A stretch of 64,000 bases of DNA from Candidatus Thorarchaeota archaeon (GCA_003345545.1 PRDH01000037.1:1-64000); one strand, 5' to 3'; shown: positions 17,218 to 27,200, counted from the first letter of the stretch. The notes: generated from the letters alone by a model not told the origin. Numbers and translations are program-made.

Positions 17218-18237
17218 GTGTCGAGAAGGATGATCAACAGAATAATCGAGATTTCTGAAGAGCTCTCGAGAGAACATAGAAAGGACCCCGATCTAATCTC
17301 CCGCATGGAGACTGCTCGTCAGGGACAGTTTCCTCGGTTTCTGATGATTTCTCCGATTAGCAGATGCTCTCAGGACCTTGAGCTCTTCGGCATGGCCATG
17401 GGCGACGCATTCCGTGGAACACGCGTTCCAGGAGTGCCGCTTCTCCCGCCAGGGCGGTCCAGAATTCTGTGGGGCGGTCCACTGGCCTACAATCAAGAAT
17501 TCCCTGATAAGAGAGGTGTCATTCTGACCTTTGAGCAGGATGAGGCTGAGAGTATGATTAAGGAATCACTGGATAACCTCGCGCTTCATCCTGATATAAA
17601 GGGGATTCCCATCATTGTGTTTCGTGTTGACTATGAACAGGGTAGAGCCCGTATTATGGTTCACGGGAAAGGGAGGAACTATGAGCTCGAGAATCGGTTA
17701 CTCTCTCGATTGCAGCGACCGGGCAGTCTGGACTCAAGTACCCTTGTCTTACTGTGTTCAGACTCAAGAGTTCGGCCTCCAGTCACTCCACAGGGTGTTC
17801 CCATGGCAATTCAGACACTTGGTGGGTATATTCCGAAATACTCTGGAACAGATGACGAAACACTCCAGCTTGCTGGTTTCTTCGCGGAATGGTTACCTCT
17901 AGATGCTGCCTCTCGACAGATCCTCATCTTAGCCCATGGCAATTTCGAGGGAGAAGGACCTTCCTGCGGTGCAGGACGGGCTAGCCTCAATCCGGAATCT
18001 GTGAAGAATCCTTTTCTGCGTTCAGTCATCACAGAATTGCAGCATGCTGCCTTACCCTTTGAACACCATCAGCCCAAGAACGCAGAAGAACGTGTGAAGT
18101 CGCTCTCATTGGCGATCAAGGAGAATCTTCTTAGTTATCCTGCAGTGCATAGTTTTGCGGAGTCTCACCCCGCCCACTTCATTGAAATCCTCTTGATCGA
18201 TACAGTGTCCAATGTCTTGTCAATGACAGACATCTGA
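17218..18237 (+). CDS. Unknown protein with a beta-carbonic-anhydrase-like C-terminal half
   Basis: A 339-residue protein. From residue about 172 it resembles beta-carbonic anhydrases: LVLLCSDSRVRPPVTPQG has the C-x-D-x-R zinc/dyad motif (C180, D182, R184), followed by LGGYIP in place of RNAGN. ILILAHGNFEGEGPSCGAG then supplies H240 and C250. In known beta-carbonic anhydrases the His and second Cys are spaced H-x2-C; here nine residues intervene. The N-terminal ~165 residues are not carbonic-anhydrase-like, and I do not recognise them. Activity (CO2 hydration or something else) is open. GTG start at 17218; an ATG at 17230 is an alternative. Its stop lies 4 bp from the convergent nuclease-like gene. 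Confidence 0.65.
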   Translation: MSRRMINRIIEISEELSREHRKDPDLISRMETARQGQFPRFLMISPISRCSQDLELFGMAMGDAFRGTRVPGVPLLPPGRSRILWGGPLAYNQEFPDKRGVILTFEQDEAESMIKESLDNLALHPDIKGIPIIVFRVDYEQGRARIMVHGKGRNYELENRLLSRLQRPGSLDSSTLVLLCSDSRVRPPVTPQGVPMAIQTLGGYIPKYSGTDDETLQLAGFFAEWLPLDAASRQILILAHGNFEGEGPSCGAGRASLNPESVKNPFLRSVITELQHAALPFEHHQPKNAEERVKSLSLAIKENLLSYPAVHSFAESHPAHFIEILLIDTVSNVLSMTDI

Positions 18238-18241
18238 ACTC

Positions 18242-18907
18242 CTATAAACGACCTGTGTACGACACGACAAGATCACGATAAGTATCAAAATCAAGAATGA
18301 ATGTGTTGAACTTAAACACAGGAACCACAGGCACGCCCTCATAGAGCTCCACATCTTCTACCATCCAGGTTACGAGAATGGGAAAGAACTCGTAATCTCC
18401 AGGTACGACGGGACGAAGCTTTTCAGATAGCTTTTCGCGTTGAGCCAGAAGTCGCACCGTCCTCTCCTTCTGTTTCACGGCAGCTTCGCACAAGGCTGAT
18501 GACTTTCCTCCTCTGATGCCCCACATCTTTGCATCGACTGAAAAGACGGAACGGTCGTGCATGCCGATTACATCTATCTCCATGCCTCTGATAGAAGAGT
18601 TTCCTCTCCTACGGAAGCTCTCCGTGCAACGGAAGCCATTCTCGCTCATGATAGTAGCGATTAGGCCCTCGAAATCCTTCCATGTCAACAGACCGATGAC
18701 TTCTGCTATGTCTACACCCTTGCCAACTACGGCCATGGCAATGTCGACTCTCTTCTCTCTATCAACAATGATTCTTCGTTCTGAATCTCTAGGCAATCCG
18801 AAGTGCTCCAGCACATTTCGGCCTATATACTCCTCATGGGAGATTATGTTGCCCTCCTTTGTCTGTCTGAGAATCTCTATGGCTGCACTGGTGAAATCGT
18901 TCTTCAT
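18242..18907 (-). CDS. PD-(D/E)XK nuclease-like protein
   Basis: A 221-residue protein of the archaeal restriction-endonuclease-like type. TWKDFEGLIATIMSENGF is the usual helix before the nuclease core, and GMEIDVIG ... VFSVDAKMW gives D112 and the D125-x-K127 catalytic pair, with E80 as a likely further acidic residue. No methyltransferase or restriction partner is near, so a role in DNA repair is as likely as defence. The ATG at 18907 is preferred over the GTG at 18916: GGTGG precedes it, and a TATA-like TTATAAAC (18931-18938) sits at the right distance. Confidence 0.68.
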   Translation of the reverse strand: MKNDFTSAAIEILRQTKEGNIISHEEYIGRNVLEHFGLPRDSERRIIVDREKRVDIAMAVVGKGVDIAEVIGLLTWKDFEGLIATIMSENGFRCTESFRRRGNSSIRGMEIDVIGMHDRSVFSVDAKMWGIRGGKSSALCEAAVKQKERTVRLLAQREKLSEKLRPVVPGDYEFFPILVTWMVEDVELYEGVPVVPVFKFNTFILDFDTYRDLVVSYTGRL

Positions 18908-18971
18908 ACTGACCACCCTTCCATCGAGTTAGTTTATAACTTGAGTTGGTGACAAAAGTGTAGGTGGGTTC

Positions 18972-19466
18972 ATGTCAGAGGCTGAAGAAGGTTGGCAAAG
19001 GGTTCTGAAGGCTTTTGATGACTGGATATACTACGAATCATCAGAATTTGGCCCATACACCGGATATTTCTCACTAGAGAGTTTTCGAGACCTTATTCAT
19101 GGCGAGAGAGTCGGCTGGATGCGTTCCATGTATGAAGAGCTGATTCCTGGTCGCGTGGAGAGATGCAGGAATGCCGTGGTCGCATTCGAGGACTTCATGC
19201 CATTTATGCCCGACACTGATGCTCGTGATGTAGTACAGTCAATGATAGATCTTGCACAAGTCATAGTAGACTCCATGCTAGGCATGAGTGATACGTTTCA
19301 CGCAATGATGGAAGAGCACGAATCCAGTGGATTCGACGAGATAGCCCCATATTTATCCGATCTTGCAGAGACCGAGGAGAATATTCGTCACCATATGAGT
19401 CTCTTCAGCGAGGGATTCACAAAACTGCGTGGCTTGGGCTTGGAGATGCCTGATATGGAATCATAG
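18972..19466 (+). CDS. Helical hypothetical protein
   Basis: A 164-residue acidic, predicted all-helical protein rich in Met, Glu and Phe (VVAFEDFMPFMPDT, DTFHAMMEEHES). No signal peptide, membrane span or metal motif is seen and I recognise no family. ATG at 18972 with AGGTG 5 nt upstream. It is divergent from the nuclease-like gene, with 64 bp between the starts. Confidence 0.6.
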   Translation: MSEAEEGWQRVLKAFDDWIYYESSEFGPYTGYFSLESFRDLIHGERVGWMRSMYEELIPGRVERCRNAVVAFEDFMPFMPDTDARDVVQSMIDLAQVIVDSMLGMSDTFHAMMEEHESSGFDEIAPYLSDLAETEENIRHHMSLFSEGFTKLRGLGLEMPDMES

Positions 19467-19550
19467 CCCTCTGGGCGCAGGTGTAGCAAGACTTAAGACA
19501 AGAGAAGCGCCATTTTATCTGACCCACAATAACATGAGGTGAAAATCGCA

Positions 19551-19646
19551 ATGGGTACCGAAACAACCTACAAAGCCCATCATTATCGGGTCTCAAACGC
19601 AAAAGGTGACCGCCAAATTAAGGCAGGTGACCGTGTTCTCGAGTGA
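19551..19646 (+). CDS. Possible 31-residue leader ORF ahead of the wHTH gene
   Basis: ATG at 19551 follows a strong GAGGTGA ribosome site at about 8 nt. The frame encodes 31 residues (begins MGTETTYKAH) and stops at about 19644-19646, overlapping the annotated start region of the wHTH gene in another frame. The good ribosome site suggests translation really begins here; the ORF could be a leader peptide, or the gene may be broken or frameshifted. Not demonstrable from sequence alone. Confidence 0.35.
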   Translation: MGTETTYKAHHYRVSNAKGDRQIKAGDRVLE

Positions 19647-19968
19647 CCGTGAGGTTTCTCCTACTAGTTATAGCAGTCTTTTGGCAACTCTCCTGCAATT
19701 AGCTGATGCTAGATTGAGTGCTACACAAAAGCTGGTTCTGATAGCAGCTCACAGGTTGCTCAAGCATAGTGACCTTACTGTCACAGCGCTAGCAGACCAA
19801 GTCTCTCGAAGATCTGATGTCCCGTACAGCACCGCAAAGTGGAATCTGCATGCTCTCAAGCAGATGGGCCTGTTGAAGAACGGCGACTTGTGCAGCAAAG
19901 GGGAAAACGCTTGCCTGACGTCTGAAGCCCAAATGCTCGCTGACTACTTTGAGCGAAATCAACAGTGA
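19606..19968 (+). CDS. Small winged-helix DNA-binding protein
   Basis: About 120 residues in the longest frame. The conserved part starts near SYSSLLATLLQLADARLS and continues with a winged helix-turn-helix: LTVTALADQVSRRSDVPYSTAKWNLHALKQMGLL. This resembles small archaeal ArsR/MarR-like regulators. The start is uncertain: GTG at 19606 or 19627, or a frame fused to the upstream ORF beginning at 19551. Three TGACCG copies lie in the start region and could be autoregulatory sites. A strong hairpin terminator follows directly. Confidence 0.7.
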   Translation: MTAKLRQVTVFSSDREVSPTSYSSLLATLLQLADARLSATQKLVLIAAHRLLKHSDLTVTALADQVSRRSDVPYSTAKWNLHALKQMGLLKNGDLCSKGENACLTSEAQMLADYFERNQQ

Positions 19969-19970
19969 GA

Positions 19971-19997
19971 AGGGGCATTCAAAGCCCCTCTTTTTTT
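19971..19997 (+). terminator. Hairpin and T-tract terminator
   Basis: AGGGGC (19971-19976) pairs with GCCCCT (19984-19989) across a 7-nt loop and is followed by CTTTTTTT. It lies just after the wHTH gene stop. Confidence 0.8.
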
Positions 19998-20179
19998 GTA
20001 TCGAATAATCTGTAGAGGACGAATCTCTCGAAATCTATGGCTGTTGCTTTGACTCATATAGATTCATATGGGCCTCGGTGTGGATTAAGGGCATCAACCA
20101 CTTCCTACAACTCCTTTCCTTTCATAAAGTTGATAAACACGTTACAGGAACGAGTGAGCTATTCGGGCAGGTTTCGCCA

Positions 20180-21412
20180 ATGACCAGTCTTACAGTCGAG
20201 CAGCTCCAGCCATGGTATAAGAAACAGCTAATAAGAAAGTCCGCTGAATTCATCAAACAGGCTGAGAGAAGCTATAGAGTCGTTGAACAAGCACTCAAGG
20301 ATGTCCAAGAACTTGTGAAGGCATTCGAGGTCGAAGGCGAAGATGATCCCGAATCCACAGGCATTGCGGCCAGGTTTGGGATGAAGCTCAAGGAGATAGT
20401 TGCTGACTTCTACGTTGAGAAAGAAATCACCTACGAAAGTACTGAAAACATGCAAGGAGAGATCCAGCGGTTCATCCAAGAACTCTGGGGTGCTGGAGCT
20501 CGCTGGATTAGAAGGATGGACAAACGCCACAAGGTCACCATTAAGGCGCTCGATGAGTCAATGAAGGAACTTGCAAAAGAAATGAAGCGGATTGGCAAGC
20601 TTCTCTATGACTATGCATGGCTGAAAGACATTGAGCGTATTGGCGGTCGAATTACCACACTGCACGACCTCACCTTCAGTAAGGAAATATTCGAGGAGCA
20701 GATTCGCACCGTGCGATTGAAGATTCAGACCGCTGAAAGTGATTCTCAGAATGCTAAGCGTGCATATGACCAGTTTTCGGAAACATCGAATGTTGCCGAA
20801 TTGCTCAGCCTAGACGAACAGGCACAACGTATTTCGAGTTTGCTTCGAATGAAACTCAATCCGTTGAAGAAACAGGTGAAGAGATTCTTGCAGGTCGATA
20901 CAGGCGTTCGAGTGGGTCCATCAGGCCAAATCGCCCTGACTGAGTATTTTGATGATCCATATGCCGCAATCGTTAAGGAGGCTGAGGGCTGTCCGGGTCT
21001 GCTAGAAGGCCTCAAGGGTGTCGAAGAAGCTATTATGGCTGATAAGTTGGACCTGAAAGACCGACTTGGAAGACGTGCTGTAGAGGAGATCGAGGCCATT
21101 CGAAAGGGAGGCCTTCAGGAGCTCCAGACCCAGGCAAAAGACATCGAAGCGAAAAGGCATACTTACGCGGGATCTGATGTCTACAAGAGGAGTGAGCAGC
21201 TCCAAGCAGCGCTCAGCGAAACTCAGAAGAACCTGGAGTACCACAGGAACGACCTGCTCAGAATCCGAGATGATCTTGAACGTCAGATTACAAAGGTGAA
21301 GGAATTCAAGGCACGCATTGAAACTGAAGTGCTCGAGGCGTTTGGTGAGAAAGTCGCGATAGAACTCGAAGTTTCACTTGAACCGCTTCTTAAGATGTGC
21401 ATCATTGAATGA
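20180..21412 (+). CDS. Long coiled-coil protein of unknown function
   Basis: About 410 residues from the ATG at 20180; the frame extends upstream to 20078, but that segment is not protein-like. Most of the sequence is charged heptad-type helix (for example YKKQLIRKSAEFIKQAERSY and RNDLLRIRDDLERQITKVKE), with a short non-helical part around VDTGVRVGPSGQIALTEYF. No membrane segment. It sits 16 bp ahead of the D-aminoacyl-tRNA deacylase and is probably co-transcribed with it. A scaffold or SMC-like structural role is possible but unsupported. Confidence 0.7.
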   Translation: MTSLTVEQLQPWYKKQLIRKSAEFIKQAERSYRVVEQALKDVQELVKAFEVEGEDDPESTGIAARFGMKLKEIVADFYVEKEITYESTENMQGEIQRFIQELWGAGARWIRRMDKRHKVTIKALDESMKELAKEMKRIGKLLYDYAWLKDIERIGGRITTLHDLTFSKEIFEEQIRTVRLKIQTAESDSQNAKRAYDQFSETSNVAELLSLDEQAQRISSLLRMKLNPLKKQVKRFLQVDTGVRVGPSGQIALTEYFDDPYAAIVKEAEGCPGLLEGLKGVEEAIMADKLDLKDRLGRRAVEEIEAIRKGGLQELQTQAKDIEAKRHTYAGSDVYKRSEQLQAALSETQKNLEYHRNDLLRIRDDLERQITKVKEFKARIETEVLEAFGEKVAIELEVSLEPLLKMCIIE

Positions 21413-21428
21413 GTGAAGGCTGAGCATC

Positions 21429-22253
21429 TTGCGCGTATTAGTCACATCAGAGAAAGACATTGCTAGCCAGACAATCAAGAGAGTTCTAGTGAACGAATAT
21501 GGCTTTTCACCGAATGGCGAGCACTTCGAGGGTAGTCCCATCCTCTCTCACAGCGACTCTACAATACTAATCACGACCGGCCGCGATATGATATTCTGCG
21601 ACCATCTTGAATCGCACTTCTCTGCGGAAGCATTCATCTTCTGTTCACGCCATCGAGCTGAGTCTGCCAAGCCCGCCCTGCTTGTACATAGCACTGGCAA
21701 TCTTGGCAGTGAGGCTCTATTCGGTGGCCATCCCTTTCAGGTATCAGTGTCAGCACCGCAGTTGGTCGCGGCGGCACTCAAGAGGCTCTCTGTTGAGAAA
21801 GTCCGACAGACTTTGACGGAATTTGACGTTTCACTTGAGGTCACGCACCATGGTCCTACTTCTCTGAATACTCCTATTGTGTTTGTAGAGCTGGGTAGCA
21901 CTGAGGAATATTGGACCCACGATGAAGGAGCACGAGCAGTCGCGGCAGCCATAATGGACTGCACAAAGGAGCCTCTGCTTGGTGAGGCTGTCATAGGTTT
22001 TGGTGGAACACATTACGCCAGCAAATTCAACAGGCTCGTTCTCGAGAAGGGCTACAAGATTGGTCACATGGCTCCGAAATACTCTCTGAACGAGTTGACA
22101 CTAGATCTCGTCAAGCAGATGGTCACACGAACGACAGGCTATGTGAAGAAAGCGATTGTTGACTGGAAAGGAATGAATGCAGAGAACAAGGAGCATCTCT
22201 TCCCTATTCTTACTGAGGCAGGACTTCAGATAGTTCGTGACAAGGATGCCTGA
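21429..22253 (+). CDS. dtdA: D-aminoacyl-tRNA deacylase, archaeal/plant type (DTD2, GEK1 family)
   Basis: Predicted to hydrolyse D-amino acids mischarged onto tRNA. The 274-residue protein carries the family motifs: EVTHHGPTSLNTPIVFVELG in the middle and VIGFGGTHYASKFN later, whose His and Gly residues form the active site. Length is normal. Translation starts at a TTG (21429), which gives the expected beginning MRVLVTSEKD; GAAGG lies about 10 nt upstream. This family is found in archaea and plants rather than bacteria, which supports an archaeal host. Confidence 0.92.
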   Translation: MRVLVTSEKDIASQTIKRVLVNEYGFSPNGEHFEGSPILSHSDSTILITTGRDMIFCDHLESHFSAEAFIFCSRHRAESAKPALLVHSTGNLGSEALFGGHPFQVSVSAPQLVAAALKRLSVEKVRQTLTEFDVSLEVTHHGPTSLNTPIVFVELGSTEEYWTHDEGARAVAAAIMDCTKEPLLGEAVIGFGGTHYASKFNRLVLEKGYKIGHMAPKYSLNELTLDLVKQMVTRTTGYVKKAIVDWKGMNAENKEHLFPILTEAGLQIVRDKDA

Positions 22254-22374
22254 TGTTGGGACTCGACCGTTGAAGCATTGTTCATAAGGCCTTCGACTCA
22301 GGTTGTTACACTCCCGAAAGGCTAATTACACCCCTTTGACAAGTCCCAAATACCACCATCCAGTTGGGGATAAT

Positions 22375-23220
22375 ATGGGCTCTGAAGACAATGCTGTAAT
22401 AGGCGAAATCTTGGAGAAAGTGGACACGCTAGCAGAAGAACTCGCGAGCATTCGGAAGGACCTTGGTGCGCTAGGTTCGATTCCAGGAATTGCGAAGAAA
22501 GTCGATGGTTTAGCCAGCTCTGCGAATGAAATCAGCAAGACAATGCAGGGTATCCATGAGTCAAAAGAATATGAAGTGATTATCAAGAAGATTGATGACA
22601 TTCTAATAGGTATGTCCGAACCTGAAGTCATTATGAAGAAACTTGACGACCTTCAGGGATACGTAGCTGGTCTATCCGGAATCGAAGAGAAGGTCGAAGA
22701 CTTGTCACGCGCCTTCCAGGAAACTCAGGAAATAGTTGGCATCATTGTTCGTCAGCTTGATGACATTGAACGTAAGTACAATCTCTCCATCGATAAGATA
22801 AGTGAACTTGCAGATACCGTTGCAAGAATCGCTGAAGGTGCTCCATCTGCGCCAGCAAAGGCAACAGAGAGGAAAACCTCCAGGAACGACGAAGAAGCTA
22901 TTCCTTTGCCTGAGAAGAAAGCACCTGTTGCCAAGGCTAGTCTTCCTTCAACAATCGATGCGCTGATGGATCGACTATTGAATCTAGTTAATCCGCAGAC
23001 CGAGGCTACAAGGATGGGAGAGGCTCTCGAGGAGGTTCGTGATGAACTGACCTCGATGCTACAGGGGCACACCCCCGTGCTGTTCCAATTTGGGAAAAAG
23101 GCAAGGGAACTCAAGTCGTATCCCCCTACAGCCACTCTCAATGAGAACGACATAGCTAGTCTGAACAAAGACATCAAATCTTGGACAAGCAAACTGAAAG
23201 AGAGTGCAAAGAGCTCATAA
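22375..23220 (+). CDS. Coiled-coil hypothetical protein
   Basis: 281 residues from the ATG at 22375 (GGGGA 5-7 nt upstream); the frame continues to 22303 without support. Residues 5-160 are a run of short heptad segments with a repeated pattern of the type L-x-x-I/L-D-D-I/L (KKIDDILIGMSEPEVIMKKLDDLQGYVAGL). A Pro/Ala/Lys linker (about 165-200) and a second helical segment near the C-terminus follow. No membrane span or catalytic motif. It belongs to a local group of coiled-coil genes on the plus strand. Confidence 0.65.
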   Translation: MGSEDNAVIGEILEKVDTLAEELASIRKDLGALGSIPGIAKKVDGLASSANEISKTMQGIHESKEYEVIIKKIDDILIGMSEPEVIMKKLDDLQGYVAGLSGIEEKVEDLSRAFQETQEIVGIIVRQLDDIERKYNLSIDKISELADTVARIAEGAPSAPAKATERKTSRNDEEAIPLPEKKAPVAKASLPSTIDALMDRLLNLVNPQTEATRMGEALEEVRDELTSMLQGHTPVLFQFGKKARELKSYPPTATLNENDIASLNKDIKSWTSKLKESAKSS

Positions 23221-23293
23221 GTAGGGTGCATGCCTCAGGAACACCACCTGTCCCGCCTCTTGACTGACAGATTTCTCGGATTCTTGTGGCATA

Positions 23294-23326
23294 GCTTTAT
23301 CTCTAAAATCTGCAATTGCGCAATTG
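23294..23326 (+). promoter_or_regulatory. Promoter with a perfect 14-bp palindrome at the predicted start site
   Basis: A TATA-like CTTTATCT at about 23294-23301 precedes a perfect palindrome CAATTGCGCAATTG (23313-23326). The palindrome covers the position, about 26 bp downstream of TATA, where transcription should begin, so a bound protein there would block initiation. It precedes the four-Cys protein gene. Confidence 0.5.
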
Positions 23327-23356
23327 GACATGCCTGGGGTGATGCTGAATCCCTAG

Positions 23357-24220
23357 GTGAGCGGAGCTTGTAATGTCCGACTCTCTCATCATCTTCAACG
23401 GACGGTGACAGCTGTGGAATTACCAAAGCACAACAACGAACTTCAACAGAGGATTCAATTGCTTGATGTAGCTGCAGATCAGCAGCTTGCAAAGGAACTA
23501 ATGGAGTTGCATCAGGTCAAATGCACGGAATGCCAAGAAGATCGGCTCAGATGTGCGACTCGGCCAGCCTGCATGACTCGTAATTTCCTTAATACTCTCA
23601 TAGAAATCGGTGTCGAAGCCAGTGATATGCCAGCTTTCTGCTACAGCGTGAACCTTGATCAAGTCCGCAGACTTATTCTAGAGAAGAAAGGCAAAAAGAT
23701 GCTGGATCGCAGGCTCCCTATAAAGGACCTCCTCCAAACGCTGGGAATCAGTTCTATCAGGCATTTTACAACCAAGTTCAAGAAAGAATGGTCTAATTTT
23801 GCTTCGGTCAATGAAGGCAATACAATGCTTGTGACCGGCAACGATCTGCTGTTTCGCTTCGATTTTGTTCGTGGTATAGTGACAATCAATCCTACCAAGG
23901 ATCGAATCAATACATTCGGCGTTTTCAAGCTCTACTGCGAGTTGTTCTCAGAGAGGTATCAGGTGAAGTCAACAGTGAAGGATGTGACTCCGAATTGGTG
24001 GGTCCTCTCAGTTGAAGCTGGCAGCCCTGACGTTACTACTCTGAGGGCTCTACAGAAGAGTGAGATTGCCGGAGATTTCGAAGCAATCTACCATAAAGAA
24101 ACTGAAGGCAAAACCCAGATACAGATCGAGGTTGTTCTTGACTCTGATACAAAGTATCTGGAAGCAGAACATCTCGATGAGTTGTTTGCAAAAGTATGCA
24201 AGATTTGCGGCACAGCATGA
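23357..24220 (+). CDS. Unknown protein with a four-cysteine motif
   Basis: Up to 287 residues. C56, C59, C66 and C72 (CTECQEDRLRC then PAC) form a compact C-x2-C-x6-C-x5-C cluster suited to zinc or an Fe-S centre. The rest is mixed alpha/beta (TFGVFKLYCELFSERYQV, TPNWWVLSVEAG). I recognise no family. Start is uncertain: GTG at 23357, 23405 or 23414; the last has GGTG about 6 nt upstream. It is followed, 45 bp on, by the giant TrmB-like gene, and the two may be expressed together. Confidence 0.65.
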   Translation: MSGACNVRLSHHLQRTVTAVELPKHNNELQQRIQLLDVAADQQLAKELMELHQVKCTECQEDRLRCATRPACMTRNFLNTLIEIGVEASDMPAFCYSVNLDQVRRLILEKKGKKMLDRRLPIKDLLQTLGISSIRHFTTKFKKEWSNFASVNEGNTMLVTGNDLLFRFDFVRGIVTINPTKDRINTFGVFKLYCELFSERYQVKSTVKDVTPNWWVLSVEAGSPDVTTLRALQKSEIAGDFEAIYHKETEGKTQIQIEVVLDSDTKYLEAEHLDELFAKVCKICGTA

Positions 24221-24265
24221 GGAACAAATCAATAGTCCAAACACACACTGCGGTGGGATGCACAA

Positions 24266-27200
24266 ATGAGTGACGACATAGTAAGTAAATCGGTGCCTAT
24301 TCTCAGGGACAGCCTTGGTCTGACAGATGCTGAAGCAAAAGCAATCGTGCCAATCTACCTGGGAGGCAACATGACTGCCGGAGGAGTCGCTCTTCTTATC
24401 GGGGAGAAGCTCGCTACGGTTCAGAAAACCCTTGGTCGCCTTACGAACAAAGGTCTGATCAAGCAGATTGATGGAAGAGTCCCTGTCTACAGAGCCTTGT
24501 CGCCTGTTTTGGCTCTTTCAGGTTCTCTGGGAGACACTCTCAATGAAGTGAGGGCTTTCACAAGTGACTCAGAACAGGTATTTTCCTCTAGAATGAAGGA
24601 TACCGAGTCCGTGGCTGAGGATATTATTGGCTCCCAGACCAAGTCTCTGGACGAACTGAGAGCGGCTCTCACATCATACGAGAACGAAGTCCTAGAGCTC
24701 GTAACAAAGCAGGTCGAGAATGTAGTAACGACTGCAACGAGCACAATGACTGGAATCTCAGATGAGATTGAGCAGGCGATGCATGGTCTTGATGCCATTC
24801 TCGACGAGAGCCTAGGAACGAAAATGCGCGAGCTACAGACTGAGATCGATAAAGCTCAGCTGGCCATGGACAAGGATCTAAAGGTACAGGTTCGCGAATT
24901 CGATAAATGGCTCAAGACTGAGCGAAAGGGAACCATGGGGTCCATTAAGGAGTTCGAAACAAAGTCTGCTTCTCTTGTTCTATCTGCTAAGGAGGCTGTG
25001 GCAGCAGCACTCTCGACTTCTTCGGACCATGTCCAGAATCTAGCACGAGAGATTTCTGGAAAACTGACCTCAATGGCATCTACCGCATCTGACAATGGCA
25101 TCGCAGTGATCAATGATGTTTCAGCGGACATTACGCAATTGCTCAACCTTCTCGACAGTGAATTGTCGCAAGCATATCTCGCCGGGCAGGAATCTCTTAA
25201 GGAAGTAGTCACTCAGGCTCGCAGTGTTTCCAAAGAACACGGTGAGTTTGCACAGAATCGTATCGGTGCTGCAGTAGAGATTGCAGACTCCGTCGGCGGA
25301 ATTGTTGATGATTGGAAGAATGAAGTGTCGGGATTCATGGAGGTTGCATCCCAGTCTGTGACATCCCAGCTCAATCAAGTTGCTTCCACAGATGCATCCT
25401 ATCTTGAAGTGATGAAGAACTCTCTTACATCACATGTTGAGAGAGTCAATGAATTGCTCGCTGAAGAATACAATGGACTCTCTGCCCTTGCTACTAGTCT
25501 TGGGGGCGAGACAGAAACTACAATCTCAGATAGTCGTTCAATGGTGCTTGAGCTTCTTCAGGCACAGAACGATGAGGAAGAGAAAGACTGTGATATCGCC
25601 GCGAAAAAGCTAAACGCGGAACTTGATAGCTGGGTTAGCGATTCAGTCACCTCAGTAGAAAAGAAGATGAAAGACACATCCAAGGATATTTCAGCCATCC
25701 TAGATTCAGAGACCTCTGAACTGAACTCCATTTCCAAGACGATGAATAGTCGGCTGAAGTCCGCTTTCAATTCCGTTATAAAGAACACAGTCACAAAGAA
25801 TGAAACGCTTCTCACATCAGTGAAAAAGACAACTAATGACTTCGAAGCTAGCATAGGAACTAGACTTGAAGAGCTGATTGGGAGCTACACTACTGCAACG
25901 GAGAAGCAGGTTCGAGAGTCAAAAGATCTGTATGAAAGTCTGCGTGAACGTTTGGATAGTCGAATGTCCGAGTCCATTTCTGCAATCAATTCTCAGGCTG
26001 AAAGGATTCAGAAAGATATCACTAACACAATAGCCGAACAGACCAGTAGAGTTGATCAGCATGCACTGGGCATCAAAGAGGAATTTCATAATCGGTTAGA
26101 AGACATCACGGGCCAATTTCTGTCGCTAACTCAAGGCCTTGAAGCAACATTCAATGGCCTTTTGTCATCTCAGACCATTGAAGCCCGTGATCTCATCGCA
26201 TCAGCCCATTCAGAGTTCCGATCTATTATGAAGAATGAGGTCACCACGCTCAAGGACGACTCATCGAAGATACAGCAGGAATACTCGACCGAACTTGCAC
26301 TCAAGATTGATGATGTTGCATCATCTGTTGCTGCTGTGAAGAAAGCCCTCAATGAGCTAGCAGTTGAAAAACGCTTTGAGATCTCTGAAAGCATGGCGAA
26401 GACACTTGCAGACCTTGAGTCGTCCATCAGGAGCACTGAGGAGAGTCTACGTGACATTGAGTCTGGAACTGTTGCCCAGTTCATCGAGAATATGAATCAG
26501 GTCTCTGAGGAGTTCAAAGTCACTGTGGCTGGCGCACGTGACAGTGTGGCTGAACGCCTGGATGGCGTGAAGGATGTGACCGCAGCATCACTGGCAAAGA
26601 GTTCAACAGCAGCAAAGCTCGTTGCTGATGGATTCATAGCTGAACAGAAGGATATCAGGCAACGGCACCTCGCTGAGGCGAGCAAGAAGATGAATAGGCT
26701 TGCCACAAAGAGAGGGAAGGATTCCTCAGCCTCTATCGAAGCGTTCCAGACACTACTCTCAGAGCGTCAGACAAGCAGTGTGAAAGATAGAAGCAGTGCA
26801 AAAGATGAGGTGTTCGCAGCTGTAGAAACGCGTAGGTCTGAGGTTGCTAATGCATTTGACGCAGCAGCAGTATGGGTTGATTCGTCTGTGTCTAATGTTG
26901 CCACCTCGCTGGAAGCCTTTGGCAGCAAATTGACGAACGAACTCACTCTAATGCAGAAAGGTCTACAGAAAGCTGGAGCTGAGGCGGCATCAGCAATTCA
27001 GGAGCGTGGCGAAGCTGATATCGACAGCATCCAGGAGATTGTTTCTGCATTGATAGAGAACACTGAGTCAATTGTGAAGGCACGAATAAACGAGTTTGGA
27101 GATAGTTGTTCGGATGCTCTTGCAAAGAGCAATGATTCCTTTACATCTATACCAACCCAGCTGAGCGACGATATCAATGGAATGGAGGCCGAAACAGCAA

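Noticed and set aside
20040..20075. CATAT-AGATTC-ATATG inverted repeat before the coiled-coil gene
   Set aside because: Arms are only 5 bp and AT-rich, expected by chance near promoters.
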